Source: Staphylococcus equorum (GTDB lineage: Bacteria > Bacillota > Bacilli > Staphylococcales > Staphylococcaceae). Taken from it: a stretch of DNA of 64,000 nt. The stretch is taken from assembly GCF_001747895.1 (NCBI RefSeq), contig NZ_LNNB01000009.1:1-64000 (forward strand), given 5' to 3'. The notes beneath the pieces are model-generated. The model searched no databases, had not been told where the DNA came from, and saw only the letters and a list, made by a program, of their open reading frames with translations. Below are positions 49,748 through 61,109 of this stretch, piece by piece. Numbering within the stretch: the first letter of the stretch is position 1; each line of letters begins with the position of its first letter. The translations under genes and the position numbers were made by a program.

Positions 49748-50377
49748 TTAAACGATTCTTGTACCATGCACTTCTTGGAAAGGGAAAGAAGATATTAAAT
49801 CTTGTAAATTATCTTTATTTAATCCACCACCAGGCATAATTTCGATACGGCCACCTGTATTAACCACAAGTTTGCCAAGATGATTTAAATTATCGAAAAT
49901 ATCAGTGTCTGAAGGGCCGCCATGTGTTAGTAATCTGACAAAGCCAATATCAATCAGCTGATGTAGTGCTTTGATTTGACCATGTATATGAATTTCATCA
50001 AATGCCATATGGCATACGGCCGGTACAGGTGCCGCTAGGTTTTTCAAAGTCTTCATTTGCCATTCATTTAAGACATTATCCTCTGTTAAACATCCAAATA
50101 CAAAGTAATCTACGTTGAGTTGCTTGATTGCTTTCATGTCTCGTTGCATGATCTCAAAGTCATATAAATTATATACGAAATCACCGCCGCGAGGGCGAAT
50201 CATTACTGCGATTTCAACATCGTTGGTATGACAAATTTCTGTCGCGATTTCAATCATCCCGATGCTAGGTGTCGTCCCGCCGACACTCAAATTATCACAT
50301 AATTCTATACGATCAGCACCATTGCTTATTGCTTGTTCAACTTGTTGAATCGTTTCAACAACCGCTTCTTTTATCAT
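49748..50377 (-). CDS. cutC: CutC-family protein
   Basis: A 209-residue TIM-barrel protein of the CutC family, linked to copper homeostasis in some bacteria. It has [19 protein letters not shown] (about 19-37), [12 protein letters not shown] (about 58-69) and [14 protein letters not shown] (about 177). Its start overlaps the pepQ stop by 4 bases (ATGA), so the two are translated together. The copper role is disputed in the literature, and nothing here is specific for metals. Confidence 0.88.
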   Translation of the reverse strand: MIKEAVVETIQQVEQAISNGADRIELCDNLSVGGTTPSIGMIEIATEICHTNDVEIAVMIRPRGGDFVYNLYDFEIMQRDMKAIKQLNVDYFVFGCLTEDNVLNEWQMKTLKNLAAPVPAVCHMAFDEIHIHGQIKALHQLIDIGFVRLLTHGGPSDTDIFDNLNHLGKLVVNTGGRIEIMPGGGLNKDNLQDLISSFPFQEVHGTRIV

Positions 50378-51426
50378 TTTTCGTAACCCGTTAAACTTTC
50401 ATTACCATCTTCAGTTACTAAAATATCGTCTTCAATACGCACACCTGCAACGCCAGGAACGTATATGCCTGGTTCAACAGTGATAACCATTCCAGCAACA
50501 AATTGGTTGGTATTTGAACTAGAAACATCTTGATACTCATGTTCTTCCAAGCCTAATCCATGTCCTAAACGATGAGGGAAATAATCACCATAACCTGCAT
50601 CACTGATAATATTACGTGCAATATCATCTACATCTTTAATCGTAACGCCTGGTTTGATTGCTGCAATCGCTTCTTGTTCAGCTTTCAAAACCACATTATA
50701 TATTTCTTGGGCTTTATCATTTGGTTCGCCAAATTTAACGGTTCTAGTCATATCACTACAATAATTGTTATAAATAACACCAAGATCAAATAATACATAT
50801 TCATCTCTTTGTAATTGACGATCACCAGGCGTACCATGTGGTGAAGCAGCGTGATCACCGAAGAGTACCATCGTATCGAAACTCATTTCATTTACACCGT
50901 AATCTTTGATTGCATTCTCAATATGATTAACAACTTGGCGTTCCGTGACACCTTCTTTTAAAAAGTCTACGCCGATTTCAATGCATTTGTCAGCAAGTTC
51001 ACATGCTTTTTTAATAGTAGCAATTTCATTTTCGCTTTTTACGTTACGTAAGTCTTTAATTGTTTGGTCAATATCACCAAAAGTTTGTACATTAAATGCT
51101 TCAACGAGTTCGCGTTGACGTTTTACTGTTAAATGTTCAGCTTCAACTAATAATTTATTTACAGTGAACGTATATTTATCTAATGCATTTTCTGTGTCTA
51201 AATATCCAACTACTTCACCTTCAAAAGGAGAGGCTTTTACTTCATCAACTTCTAATTGTGGACAAAATAATACTTGTTCACCATTTTCTTTGATTAATAA
51301 TGCGAGTAAACGTTCATGAGGATCACTTAAATAGCCTGTAAAGTAAAAAATGTTTAATGGTGTTGTAATCCATGCTGCTCCAGCTTGTTGTGATTTTAAT
51401 TCTGCGGTAATCTGTTCTAATTTCAT
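50374..51426 (-). CDS. pepQ: M24 Xaa-Pro dipeptidase/aminopeptidase
   Basis: A 350-residue metallopeptidase. The creatinase-like N-terminal domain (1 to about 120) precedes the pita-bread catalytic domain. Metal ligands are seen in [19 protein letters not shown] (about 213-231), [13 protein letters not shown] (about 284-296), VEPGIYVPG (about 317) and [10 protein letters not shown]. It cleaves Xaa-Pro dipeptides in the cytosol. RBS GGAGGATGATGATAA precedes ATG 51426. It is the first gene of the pepQ-cutC pair. Confidence 0.93.
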   Translation of the reverse strand: MKLEQITAELKSQQAGAAWITTPLNIFYFTGYLSDPHERLLALLIKENGEQVLFCPQLEVDEVKASPFEGEVVGYLDTENALDKYTFTVNKLLVEAEHLTVKRQRELVEAFNVQTFGDIDQTIKDLRNVKSENEIATIKKACELADKCIEIGVDFLKEGVTERQVVNHIENAIKDYGVNEMSFDTMVLFGDHAASPHGTPGDRQLQRDEYVLFDLGVIYNNYCSDMTRTVKFGEPNDKAQEIYNVVLKAEQEAIAAIKPGVTIKDVDDIARNIISDAGYGDYFPHRLGHGLGLEEHEYQDVSSSNTNQFVAGMVITVEPGIYVPGVAGVRIEDDILVTEDGNESLTGYEK

Positions 51427-51633
51427 TTATCATCATCCTCCTAAAAATACTATCATTCTAAGTTTATGTTAGTTCATGACGGAATTCAAAAATAAAATAT
51501 TAGAATGATGCTATTTTAGCTAAATGTTTTTAAAATAAGCATAAAAGAGCTATATAAAATGCACGGATATGTTATAAAATGGTATGAATGTGGTATGTAG
51601 TAAATAAACAGATTTATGGGAGGAATTCATATA

Positions 51634-52323
51634 ATGAACTTATCATTTCATGGACAATCAACGATTTATTTCGAAGCGAACGGTAAAAAAGTAATTGTAG
51701 ATCCATTTATTACTGGCAATGGTCAGTCAGATTTAGATGCAAATGCTTTAGAAGTAGACTATATTATTTTGACGCATGGCCATGGTGACCATTTCGGAGA
51801 TACAGTCGAGTTGGCTAATAGAAATAATGCAACTGTAATTGGTTCAGCAGAACTGGGAGATTATTTAACTACAAATAAAAATGTTGAAAATGTAAGACCA
51901 ATGAACATTGGTGGTAAAGCTGAATTTGAATTTGGTACAGTGAAATTTGTGCAAGCTTTTCACAGTTCAAGTTTAACTGATGATAATGGTATACCGGTTT
52001 ATCTTGGCATGCCGATGGGTGTTATTTTAGAAGTTGAAGGCAAAACAATTTATCACACTGGAGATACAGGATTATTCAGCGATATGAAATTAATTGCAGA
52101 ACGTCATCCTGTTGATGTTTGTTTTGTTCCTATTGGTGATAACTTTACTATGGGTATCGATGATGCAAGTTATGCTATCAACACATTTATTAAACCTAAA
52201 ATCACTGTCCCTGTGCATTACGATACATTTGAATTGATTGAACAAGATCCAAACAAATTTAAATCTGCTGTTACAGTAGGAGAGGTGCAAATTTTAAAAA
52301 CTGGAGAATCAGTTAAGTTTTAA
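51634..52323 (+). CDS. ytkL: UPF0173 metal-dependent hydrolase (YtkL)
   Basis: A 229-residue metallo-beta-lactamase-fold protein. It has [11 protein letters not shown] (about 53-63), FHSSSL (about 113), [10 protein letters not shown] and a C-terminal PVHYDTF. The substrate is unknown. Start ATG 51634 follows GGGAGGAATTCATATA; an in-frame ATG at 51616 overlaps that site. It is a single-gene unit ending at a strong hairpin. Confidence 0.88.
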   Translation: MNLSFHGQSTIYFEANGKKVIVDPFITGNGQSDLDANALEVDYIILTHGHGDHFGDTVELANRNNATVIGSAELGDYLTTNKNVENVRPMNIGGKAEFEFGTVKFVQAFHSSSLTDDNGIPVYLGMPMGVILEVEGKTIYHTGDTGLFSDMKLIAERHPVDVCFVPIGDNFTMGIDDASYAINTFIKPKITVPVHYDTFELIEQDPNKFKSAVTVGEVQILKTGESVKF

Positions 52324-52355
52324 ATTATTTAAAGGCTTAGGATTTGCAATAAATT

Positions 52356-52397
52356 AAAAATAGCGACAAAATATTATTATTTTGTCGCTATTTTTAT
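52356..52397 (+). terminator. Terminator after ytkL
   Basis: AAAAATAGCGACAAAAT pairs perfectly with ATTTTGTCGCTATTTTT, with a short AT-rich loop and a T-tract. Confidence 0.9.
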
Positions 52398-52459
52398 GTT
52401 TTTATAAGAAAAATTCAAACTATTCATTTATATTTCATGTTTTTTAAGGATACAAATTA

Positions 52460-52502
52460 AAAAACAAACCCAATGCATTTGTGCGTTAGGCTTGTTTAGG
52501 CG
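52460..52502 (-). terminator. Terminator after the second usp gene
   Basis: On the minus strand ACAAGCCTAACGCA pairs imperfectly (wobble pairs) with TGCATTGGGTTTGT, then TTTTTTAATTTG. Confidence 0.6.
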
Positions 52503-52542
52503 TGTAACTCAAATGAATACAAAAGCTTTTTTGAGTTTTATC

Positions 52543-52956
52543 TTATTTTACGATAAGAACAGGGATGTTTGCTCTTTTAGCCACCTTATGGCTGACACTA
52601 CCTAGGACAAATTTTTTCTTTTCCTCAGCTTTGCGGTTACTGAGTACGACGATTTCATATTTGCCACTATTAGCTTGTTTAACTAATTGTTCTTTGGCAC
52701 TGCCACGAACAATAATTTCATCATATTTGATACCATATTCATCTAAAGCTTCACGTGTAGGCTCAAGTCCTTTGCTACGCTTTTCAACTAGTTTATCTAA
52801 ATGAACACCAGATTTAATTGATGATTGTGCATCTTGTTCACTAATTGAATTTAAAATAGTGACCGTCGTTCCTTCACCGGCTAGTTTTGATACTTCTTTA
52901 AGTGCTTTTTCATTAGTAAGTGTTGTATCTACACCAAGTAAAATATTTTTGAACAT
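52543..52956 (-). CDS. Universal stress protein (UspA family), second copy
   Basis: A 137-residue UspA-domain protein beginning MFKNILLGVDTTLTNEKAL, ending with VLGSVSHKVAKRANIPVLIVK, the nucleotide-binding-type C terminus. It is distant in sequence from the protein encoded at 47663-48166. RBS AAGGAGGGATGAACA. It is divergent from the ytoI-like gene. Function unknown. Confidence 0.85.
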   Translation of the reverse strand: MFKNILLGVDTTLTNEKALKEVSKLAGEGTTVTILNSISEQDAQSSIKSGVHLDKLVEKRSKGLEPTREALDEYGIKYDEIIVRGSAKEQLVKQANSGKYEIVVLSNRKAEEKKKFVLGSVSHKVAKRANIPVLIVK

Positions 52957-53184
52957 TGTTCATCCCTCCTTGATATCATTCTAATCAAAATTTCTTGATA
53001 AATCCAATTATAATATAAAATCTTACATATTAATTTCTTAAAAAGAATTATTTATATTATTTAAAAGGTGCAGTTCAACATTATAAAGTTATAATCTACC
53101 ATAATTTGAATTGTGACATCGCAATTTTATATATAAGAAGTTATAATGGCATAGAAACTGTTCAATATAAATGAGGTTATTTAA

Positions 53185-54477
53185 ATGACAAAGCATGAGC
53201 AAATTTTATCATATATAGAATCTCTAGCAGTAGGACAAAAAATTTCTGTTAGAAAAGTGGCGAAAGATTTAAGTGTATCTGAAGGTACAGCTTACCGAGC
53301 GATTAAAGATGCTGGTCAAATTGGCTTGGTAGCAACAATTGACCGCGTAGGTACTGTTCGTATAGAGAAGAAAACACGTGAGCAAATTGAACAACTTACA
53401 TTTGGTGAAATTGTAAAGATTATAGACGGTCAAGTGTTAGGCGGCAGAAACGGTTTAATTAAAACACTAACTAAGTTTGCCATAGGTGCGATGGAGATTG
53501 ACGATGTAGTAAAATATTTAAGTACGCATACATTATTGATTGTAGGTAATCGTAAAGATGTACAATTAGCAGCTTTAAAAAGAGGAAGTGCGGTGCTGAT
53601 TACAGGTGGTTTTAGAACATCTGATGAAATTATAAAGTATGCAGATGAACATGATCTACCAATACTTTCTTCTAATTATGATACATACCTAGTAGCAAAC
53701 ATCATTAATAGAGCAATGTATAACCAAATGATTCGTAAAGAAATATTGGTCGTTGAAGATATTGTGAAGTCAGTAAAAGAGAGCACAGTAATCTTTGAAA
53801 ATATGAAGTTGATTGATTATAAAGAAAAAGCAAGAGCTACTGGACATTCAAGATTTCCAGTTATTGATGAACAGTGGAAACTAGTAGGTATTATTACGAG
53901 CAAAGAAATTATTAAAATGGATGATTATGATACGATAGCTCAGTTTATGACGAAGGCTCCTATAAATGTCCAATTAACTACCACAGTAGCAAATTGTGCG
54001 CATATGATGATTTGGGAAGGTATAGAACTGTTACCAGTGACTACAAGTAGCAAAAAACTTATAGGTGTTATTACGAGAAAAGATGTATTAACAGCGATGC
54101 AATTATTAAGCCGACAACCTCAAGTGGGTGAAACTATTAATGATCAAATTGCAAAACATATCAACATTACAAATAATGGCATTCAAGTACAAACAACCCC
54201 GCTATTAACGAATCAATATGGTACTTTAAGTAAAGCTGTATTCGTCGCTATAATTGAAGAAACAGTACGCTATGAAATGAGAAAGTTAAAAAAACTTGAA
54301 GTCATGATAGAAAGTTTGAACATTATATATATTAAGACAGTACAAATCGAATCAGAAATCGATGTGCATTATGATATGTTAGATGTAGGGAGAAACTTTG
54401 CTAAACTAGAAGTGACAATGTCTACTGATGAGCATCATGTCGCGAAAGCAATGATTATCTGCCAGATGATAGATTAA
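53185..54477 (+). CDS. ytoI: YtoI-like DRTGG-CBS-hotdog regulatory protein
   Basis: A 430-residue multidomain protein. An N-terminal helix-turn-helix (about 1-60, KISVRKVAKDLSVSEGTAYR) is followed by a DRTGG domain (about 65-180), two CBS modules (about 190-310, ending LIGVITRKDVLTAMQ) and a thioesterase-like hotdog domain (about 325-430). Such proteins probably bind a nucleotide and DNA; targets are unknown. It is the first of a ytoI-nrnA-dnaE group, as in B. subtilis. Confidence 0.87.
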   Translation: MTKHEQILSYIESLAVGQKISVRKVAKDLSVSEGTAYRAIKDAGQIGLVATIDRVGTVRIEKKTREQIEQLTFGEIVKIIDGQVLGGRNGLIKTLTKFAIGAMEIDDVVKYLSTHTLLIVGNRKDVQLAALKRGSAVLITGGFRTSDEIIKYADEHDLPILSSNYDTYLVANIINRAMYNQMIRKEILVVEDIVKSVKESTVIFENMKLIDYKEKARATGHSRFPVIDEQWKLVGIITSKEIIKMDDYDTIAQFMTKAPINVQLTTTVANCAHMMIWEGIELLPVTTSSKKLIGVITRKDVLTAMQLLSRQPQVGETINDQIAKHINITNNGIQVQTTPLLTNQYGTLSKAVFVAIIEETVRYEMRKLKKLEVMIESLNIIYIKTVQIESEIDVHYDMLDVGRNFAKLEVTMSTDEHHVAKAMIICQMID

Positions 54478-54513
54478 ACGAATTTTATATAACTAATGAA
54501 AAGGAAGATATAA

Positions 54514-55449
54514 ATGACTAAAGAATTCAATCAAATTATGAGTGAAATTAACGAAGCTGAAACAGTTATTATACATAGACATGTCAGACCTGACCCAGAT
54601 GCTTATGGTTCACAGCTTGGTTTGAAACATTACTTAACATTAAAATTTCCAGATAAAAACATATATGCAGTTGGGGAATCAGAGCCTTCGTTAGATTTTA
54701 TAGGAACTTTTGACGAAATTACAGATGAACAATACAAAGATGCATTAGTGATTGTCTGTGATACGGCTAATTCGCCAAGGATTAGTGATGCACGCTTTAA
54801 TAAAGGTCGTTCCCTAATTAAAATTGACCATCATCCTGCAGTAGATCAATATGGTGATATTAATTATGTGAATGCACAGGCTTCTTCTACAAGTGAAATT
54901 ATCTTTGACTTTATTGCGCATTTTAATGACACAACTGTGATAGATGCATCTGTTGCACGTGTACTATATTTAGGAATTGTTGGTGATACAGGTCGTTTCT
55001 TATTTAATAATACGACGTCCCATACGATGGAAGTCGCAAGCCAGTTACTTAAATATCCATTTAATCATAATGAAGAGCTTAATAAAATGGGCGAAAAAGA
55101 CCCAAAACTCTTACCATTCCAAGGATATGTATTACAGAACTTTGAGTTAGATGAAAATGGATTTTGTAAAATAATAATTACACAAGATGTGCTTAAGCAG
55201 TTTAATATTGCTGCTAACGAAGCTTCATTATTTGTAAATGCGATTGCAGATATTCAAGGCTTGAAGATATGGGTCTTTGCTGTTGATGAAGGTTCTGAAA
55301 TAAGATGTCGCATCCGCTCAAAAGGCATTGTGATTAATGATATTGCAAGTGAATTTGGTGGCGGAGGTCATCCAAATGCATCAGGTGTTTCTGTTGCTAA
55401 CTGGAACGAATTTAATACATTAGCCGAAGCTTTAAATAATAAGTTATAA
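54514..55449 (+). CDS. nrnA: Bifunctional oligoribonuclease/pAp phosphatase NrnA
   Basis: A 311-residue DHH-DHHA1 phosphoesterase. Metal-binding motifs are [13 protein letters not shown] (about 20-32), VCDTANSPR (about 83), IKIDHHPA (about 105-112) and GIVGDTGRF (about 155). The DHHA1 glycine-rich [10 protein letters not shown] lies at about 286-295. It degrades nanoRNA and dephosphorylates pAp. It lies 36 bases after ytoI and 21 before dnaE. Confidence 0.9.
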   Translation: MTKEFNQIMSEINEAETVIIHRHVRPDPDAYGSQLGLKHYLTLKFPDKNIYAVGESEPSLDFIGTFDEITDEQYKDALVIVCDTANSPRISDARFNKGRSLIKIDHHPAVDQYGDINYVNAQASSTSEIIFDFIAHFNDTTVIDASVARVLYLGIVGDTGRFLFNNTTSHTMEVASQLLKYPFNHNEELNKMGEKDPKLLPFQGYVLQNFELDENGFCKIIITQDVLKQFNIAANEASLFVNAIADIQGLKIWVFAVDEGSEIRCRIRSKGIVINDIASEFGGGGHPNASGVSVANWNEFNTLAEALNNKL

Positions 55450-55470
55450 GTATATAGGAGGTGTTTGCTG

Positions 55471-58400
55471 ATGGTTACGCATTTAAATATTCATACAACA
55501 TACGACTTATTACATTCTAGTTTGAGAATAAAAGATGTTGTTGCTAAGGCCGCTAAAGAAGGGTATACCGCGTTAGCGATTACAGACACAAATGTCTTAT
55601 ACGGTTACCCACAATTTTATGACGCGTGTATTGCAGCAAATATTCATCCTATATTCGGTATGACAATTTTTGTGACAGATGGATTAGAGTCAGTGGAAAC
55701 GATAGTGCTAGCGCAAAATGAACAAGGACTAAAAGATATGTTTAAGCTGTCGTCTGCTATAAAAATGAAAGAAAAAACTGAAACACCTATAGAGTGGCTA
55801 AAAAAATATCTACAGCATTTTGTTGTTATTTTTAAAGATGTATCATCATCAAATGAAGCTATTGTAGCTAAATTTACCGATGATACACATGTTTATGTGA
55901 ATCATACGAGTGAAGTAACATTGGAATTACCAATGGTTTGGGCACAAAGTACACGTTATCTTAATCAACAAGATGCTGATACACTGACTGCACTTGCTGC
56001 AATCAGAGATAACGATAAACTAGATTTAGTAAGTGAACAACCTGATTATAATGCACATTTATACGATAATAATGATTTAACTACACTTCATTTAAGTAAG
56101 GAAGTGTTGGATAACACAAATCAACTTGCAACAGTATGTCAGGCTGAAATGATTTATCATCAGTCATTATTACCTAAATTTAAAACGCCAGATAATCAGC
56201 AATCAAAAGATTATTTATGGCAAATATTACAAGAAAACTTAAGCCAACTCAGTTTAGATCATAGTCAATTCGAAACGTACAGAGAAAGGCTTGCCCATGA
56301 GTATCAAGTCATTACTCGCATGGGTTTTGAAGATTACTTTCTTATAGTAAGTGATTTAATACATTTTGCGAAAACACATGATGTATTAATAGGGCCTGGT
56401 CGTGGTTCTTCCGCAGGGTCATTGGTAAGTTATCTTTTAAACATTACTACGGTTGATCCCATACAATATAATTTACTGTTTGAGCGTTTTCTTAATCCGG
56501 AACGTGTAACAATGCCGGATATTGATATTGATTTTGAAGATACGCATAGAGATAAAGTAATTCAATATGTTCAAGAAAAGTATGGTGATAATCACGTTGC
56601 AGGTATAGTAACGTTTGGTCATTTGTTAGCTAGAGCAGTAGCTAGAGATGTTGGTAGAATTATGGGATTTGATGAGATTACTTTAAATGAAATTTCTAAA
56701 TTAATACCACACAAGTTAGGTATAACTTTGGATCAAGCATATGAACAAAATGATTTTAAACAGTTTGTGCACCGAAATCATAGGCATGAACGATGGTTTG
56801 AAATTAGTAAAAAATTAGAAGGTTTACCTCGTCATACTTCAACACATGCTGCAGGTATCATTATTAATGATCATCCATTATATGAATATGCACCGTTGAC
56901 GTTAGGTGATACTGGATTATTAACGCAGTGGACGATGACAGAAGCAGAGAGAATAGGCTTGCTGAAGATTGACTTCTTAGGGTTACGGAATTTATCCATT
57001 ATTCATCAAATTGTGAAACAAGTAAAAAAAGATATGAATACACATATTGATATAGAGCAAATACCTTTTGATGATAGCAAAGTCTTTCAATTATTGTCAC
57101 AAGGTGATACTACAGGTATTTTTCAACTAGAATCAGATGGTATTAGAAATGTATTGAAAAAATTACAACCTGAACATTTTGAAGATATTGTAGCCGTAAC
57201 GTCTTTATACAGACCAGGTCCTATGGAAGAAATACCTACCTATATTACGAGAAGGCATAATCCATCGAAGGTGCAATATTTGCATAGTGATTTACAGCCG
57301 ATATTAAGTAACACTTATGGCGTTATCATTTATCAAGAACAAATCATGCAAATTGCCAGTAAGTTCGCAAACTTTAGTTATGGAGAAGCGGATATTTTAA
57401 GACGTGCGATGAGTAAAAAGAACCGTGCTGTATTAGAAAGTGAACGTCAACACTTTGTGGATGGTGCTTTAAATAATGGCTATGATGAAAATTTAAGTAA
57501 GCAAATATTTGATTTGATTCTAAAATTTGCAGACTATGGCTTTGCACGTGCCCATGCTGTAAGCTATTCTAAAATTGCTTATATTATGAGCTATTTAAAA
57601 GTACATTATCCTAACTATTTTTACGCTAATATTTTGAGCAATACTATTGGAAGCGAGAAAAAGACAGCACAAATTATTGATGAAGCAAAGCATCAATCAA
57701 TCAATATTTTAACGCCGAATATAAATCAAAGTCATTGGTTCTATAAAGCAACTAAACAGGGTATATACTTGTCAATCGGTGCGATTAAAGGTGTAGGTTA
57801 TCAAAGCGTTAAGTTAATTGTTGACGAACGCATAACGCATGGTCATTTCAAAGACTTTTTTGATTTCACAAGACGCATTCCTAAAAGGATTAAATCTAGA
57901 AAATTACTTGAAGCGCTCATATTAGTAGGCGCTTTCGATACCTTTGGTAAGAATCGTGCTACGCTACTACAGTCAATTGATCAAGTACTGGATAGTTCAT
58001 CTGATATTGAACAAGACGGTTTTATATTTGATGTATTAACGCCTAAAGCGACATATGAAGACAAAGAGGAATTGCCAGATAAAGTATTAAGTGATTATGA
58101 AAAAGAATATTTAGGCTTTTATGTTTCAACACATCCTGTCGAAAAAGCCTTTGAACAAAAGCAATATCTTGGTATATATAAACTCACTAATGCACGAGAT
58201 AATCAACCGATTTTTGTTCAAATTGATAATATTAAACGTATACGTACAAAAAACGGTCAGAATATGGCTTTTGTAACATTAAATGACGGAATTAATAGTT
58301 TGGATGGCGTTGTTTTTCCAGATGCATTCAAAAAATATGAAACAGATTTGAAAACGGATGAGACATTTATCCTAAAAGGTAAGTTTGAAAATAGGAATAA

Positions 58401-58674
58401 TAAGAAGCAACTTATTATTAATCAAATAGAGACGATTGATGCATTCGAAGTGAGTACATTTGAACATGCGAAACAAATTGTGATTAGAAACCTTAGCGAT
58501 GAAACAGAAGTAAAGCAATTTTTAACACAAACAGAGCACAGCAATTATATTCCAGTTAAGTATTTTCAAGAAGAGCAAAATAAGTTCAAAATCATAGGTT
58601 ATATCACACGAGATAACGACGTATTAAATACATTTATACAACGATTTTCGCCTTGGGATATAAGAATTATTTAA
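55471..58674 (+). CDS. dnaE: DNA polymerase III subunit alpha, DnaE type
   Basis: A 1067-residue family C polymerase, the lagging-strand/primer-extension polymerase of Firmicutes (distinct from PolC). It has an N-terminal PHP domain (about 1-200), a palm with GPGRGSSAGSLVSYLL (about 308) and the catalytic MPDIDIDFEDTHRD (about 348), then AVTSLYRPGPMEE, a helix-hairpin-helix region and a C-terminal OB-fold (about 905-985). Start ATG 55471 follows AGGAGGTG; a TTG at 55465 is less well placed. Confidence 0.94.
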   Translation: MVTHLNIHTTYDLLHSSLRIKDVVAKAAKEGYTALAITDTNVLYGYPQFYDACIAANIHPIFGMTIFVTDGLESVETIVLAQNEQGLKDMFKLSSAIKMKEKTETPIEWLKKYLQHFVVIFKDVSSSNEAIVAKFTDDTHVYVNHTSEVTLELPMVWAQSTRYLNQQDADTLTALAAIRDNDKLDLVSEQPDYNAHLYDNNDLTTLHLSKEVLDNTNQLATVCQAEMIYHQSLLPKFKTPDNQQSKDYLWQILQENLSQLSLDHSQFETYRERLAHEYQVITRMGFEDYFLIVSDLIHFAKTHDVLIGPGRGSSAGSLVSYLLNITTVDPIQYNLLFERFLNPERVTMPDIDIDFEDTHRDKVIQYVQEKYGDNHVAGIVTFGHLLARAVARDVGRIMGFDEITLNEISKLIPHKLGITLDQAYEQNDFKQFVHRNHRHERWFEISKKLEGLPRHTSTHAAGIIINDHPLYEYAPLTLGDTGLLTQWTMTEAERIGLLKIDFLGLRNLSIIHQIVKQVKKDMNTHIDIEQIPFDDSKVFQLLSQGDTTGIFQLESDGIRNVLKKLQPEHFEDIVAVTSLYRPGPMEEIPTYITRRHNPSKVQYLHSDLQPILSNTYGVIIYQEQIMQIASKFANFSYGEADILRRAMSKKNRAVLESERQHFVDGALNNGYDENLSKQIFDLILKFADYGFARAHAVSYSKIAYIMSYLKVHYPNYFYANILSNTIGSEKKTAQIIDEAKHQSINILTPNINQSHWFYKATKQGIYLSIGAIKGVGYQSVKLIVDERITHGHFKDFFDFTRRIPKRIKSRKLLEALILVGAFDTFGKNRATLLQSIDQVLDSSSDIEQDGFIFDVLTPKATYEDKEELPDKVLSDYEKEYLGFYVSTHPVEKAFEQKQYLGIYKLTNARDNQPIFVQIDNIKRIRTKNGQNMAFVTLNDGINSLDGVVFPDAFKKYETDLKTDETFILKGKFENRNNKKQLIINQIETIDAFEVSTFEHAKQIVIRNLSDETEVKQFLTQTEHSNYIPVKYFQEEQNKFKIIGYITRDNDVLNTFIQRFSPWDIRII

Positions 58675-58704
58675 CTTTAATAGCGCTATGAACTATGGTA
58701 TAGT

Positions 58705-58747
58705 AAACTGATGGTTAAGCATAAACTTGCCGTCAGTTTTAATTTTA
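58705..58747 (+). terminator. Probable terminator after dnaE
   Basis: AAACTGATGG pairs with CCGTCAGTTTT (one G-U) across a 15-base loop, followed by AATTTTAAC. Confidence 0.6.
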
Positions 58748-58929
58748 ACTAAATTAAAGATAAGAATTATTTAATGTCAAATCAATCTATATATTTTTAT
58801 TACAAATATTAACTGTAAGGGTGAATTCGACATCTTGTTAGCAATATCATTTGTAATTTAAGTTAGATTGTAATAAAAATATATATGAACTGATTTTTAT
58901 ACTAGTTGAATGTAAAGGGGTAGATTTAC

Positions 58930-60162
58930 ATGACATTGAGAGACGAAGCATTAGAAATGCATAGACGAAATCAAGGAAAATTGGAAGTAACGCCTAAGGT
59001 TCAAGTTACCAATAAGGAAGAATTAAGTTTAGCTTATTCACCAGGTGTCGCAGAGCCTTGTAAAGAGATACATGAAGATTCTAGGAAAGTTTTTGAGTAT
59101 ACCATGAAAGGCAATACTGTTGCTGTTGTAACAGATGGCACAGCTGTTTTAGGATTAGGCAATATTGGTGCAGAAGCGAGTATCCCAGTAATGGAAGGGA
59201 AAGCAGTACTATTTAAAAGCTTTTCTGGTATCGATGGTGTACCTATTGCATTAAACACTACAGATACAGATGATATAGTTAACACTGTGAAATTATTAGA
59301 ACCGAATTATGGTGGCATAAACTTAGAAGATATTTCGGCACCGCGTTGTTTTGAAATTGAAGAACGTTTAAAAAAAGAAACTAAAATACCAGTATTTCAC
59401 GATGATCAACATGGTACAGCAATTGTAACAGTAGCCGGTATGGTTAATGCCTTAAGAATAGTGGATAAAGATTTATCAGACATTAAGGTCGTTCTCAATG
59501 GTGCTGGGGCAGCTGGTATGGCTATCGTTAAATTATTATATTCTTATGGTGTTCGAGATATGATTATGTGTGATTCTAAAGGTGCTATTTTTGAAGGACG
59601 CGCTTTTGGTATGAATGATACAAAAGCATACGTAGCTAAGTGGACTAATAGAGAAAAAATTGAGGGCAGTTTAAATGATGTCATCAGAGATGCTGACGTA
59701 TTTATAGGTGTTTCTGTTGCAGATTTATTAACAAAAGAAATGGTTGAATCTATGGCCGATGATCCAATTATCTTTGCTATGGCAAACCCTAACCCAGAAA
59801 TTCAGCCAGATGTTGCAAAGGCAGCAGGTGCAAAAGTAATAGGTACAGGTCGTTCAGATTTTCCAAATCAAATTAATAATGTCTTAGCATTTCCCGGTAT
59901 ATTTAGAGGTGCTTTAGATGTAGAAGCAACACAAATTAATGAAGCAATGAAGCAAGCTGCGGTTGAAGCGATTGCGAATTTAATTAATCCAGAAGAATTG
60001 AATCCTGATTATTGTATTCCTGGTCCGTTTGATAAGCGAGTGGCACCGTCAGTTGCTAGAGAAGTTGCAAAAGCAGCGATGGAGTCTGGCGTTGCTAGAA
60101 ATGATATGGATTCAGAGGAAATATATGAAAAGACAATGAAATTAACAGATTTAGATAAATAA
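58930..60162 (+). CDS. Malic enzyme (oxaloacetate-decarboxylating)
   Basis: A 410-residue NAD(P)-dependent enzyme that turns malate into pyruvate and CO2. It begins with the malic N domain (AYSPGVAEPCKEIHED, about 34; TDGTAVLGLGNIG, about 74; PVFHDDQHGTAIV, about 155). The Rossmann domain VVLNGAGAAGMAIVKLL is at about 187. It lacks the phosphotransacetylase-like tail of MaeB. It precedes accD by 80 bases and may supply NADPH for the fatty-acid genes. Confidence 0.9.
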   Translation: MTLRDEALEMHRRNQGKLEVTPKVQVTNKEELSLAYSPGVAEPCKEIHEDSRKVFEYTMKGNTVAVVTDGTAVLGLGNIGAEASIPVMEGKAVLFKSFSGIDGVPIALNTTDTDDIVNTVKLLEPNYGGINLEDISAPRCFEIEERLKKETKIPVFHDDQHGTAIVTVAGMVNALRIVDKDLSDIKVVLNGAGAAGMAIVKLLYSYGVRDMIMCDSKGAIFEGRAFGMNDTKAYVAKWTNREKIEGSLNDVIRDADVFIGVSVADLLTKEMVESMADDPIIFAMANPNPEIQPDVAKAAGAKVIGTGRSDFPNQINNVLAFPGIFRGALDVEATQINEAMKQAAVEAIANLINPEELNPDYCIPGPFDKRVAPSVAREVAKAAMESGVARNDMDSEEIYEKTMKLTDLDK

Positions 60163-60242
60163 TATTCGTTAATACTAAACTCAATACGTAACTTACAGTT
60201 AAGTGTAGAGACAGATTGCGATATTTATGTGGAGGTTTACCA

Positions 60243-61109
60243 ATGTTTAAAGATTTTTTCAATAGAAGTAGTAAAAAGAAAAAGTATGTAACCGTATCGG
60301 ATTCAAAACAAAGCGATGTTCCAGCAGGTATTATGACGAAATGTCCTAAATGTAAAAAAATTATGTATACGAAAGAATTAGCTGAAAACTTAAACGTTTG
60401 TTTTAACTGTGATCATCATATTGCACTTACAGCTTATAAACGCATTGAAGCTATTTCTGACGAAGGCACATTTAAAGAATTTGATAGAGGCATGACTTCG
60501 GCAAATCCATTGGACTTCCCAAGTTACGAAGAAAAAATCCAAAAAGATCGACAAAAAACTGATCTAAACGAAGCAGTAGTAACTGGAACTGCAAATTTAG
60601 AGGGTATAAGTTATGGTGTTGCTGTTATGGATGCTAGATTCAGAATGGGCAGCATGGGTTCTGTAGTAGGCGAGAAAATTTGTAGAATTATTGAGCACTG
60701 TATTGAAAACCGTTTACCATTTATTTTATTTTCAGCAAGTGGTGGAGCTAGAATGCAAGAAGGTATTATTTCGTTAATGCAAATGGGTAAAACGAGTGTG
60801 ACACTGAAGAAACATGCGGACGCTGGGTTATTGTATATTTCTTACATTACTAATCCAACTACAGGTGGTGTTTCTGCAAGTTTTGCTTCTGTAGGTGATA
60901 TCAATCTTAGTGAACCCAAAGCGTTAATTGGATTTGCTGGGAGACGTGTCATTGAACAAACAATTAATGAAAAATTACCAGAGGATTTCCAAACTGCAGA
61001 ATTTCTATTAGAACATGGCCAATTAGATAAAGTAGTACATAGAAAAGAAATGAAAACAACGTTATCTAGTATCTTAAAAATGCACCAAGAGGTGAAAACA
61101 AATGCTTGA
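60243..61109 (+). CDS. accD: Acetyl-CoA carboxylase carboxyltransferase subunit beta
   Basis: A 288-residue subunit of the carboxyltransferase. An N-terminal zinc finger uses Cys in [12 protein letters not shown] and NVCFNCDHH (about 34-58). The crotonase-fold domain has [20 protein letters not shown] (about 160) and [14 protein letters not shown]. It transfers CO2 from biotin to acetyl-CoA together with AccA. Start ATG 60243 follows GGAGGTTTACC; an in-frame start at 60216 is not supported. It overlaps accA by 8 bases. Confidence 0.95.
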   Translation: MFKDFFNRSSKKKKYVTVSDSKQSDVPAGIMTKCPKCKKIMYTKELAENLNVCFNCDHHIALTAYKRIEAISDEGTFKEFDRGMTSANPLDFPSYEEKIQKDRQKTDLNEAVVTGTANLEGISYGVAVMDARFRMGSMGSVVGEKICRIIEHCIENRLPFILFSASGGARMQEGIISLMQMGKTSVTLKKHADAGLLYISYITNPTTGGVSASFASVGDINLSEPKALIGFAGRRVIEQTINEKLPEDFQTAEFLLEHGQLDKVVHRKEMKTTLSSILKMHQEVKTNA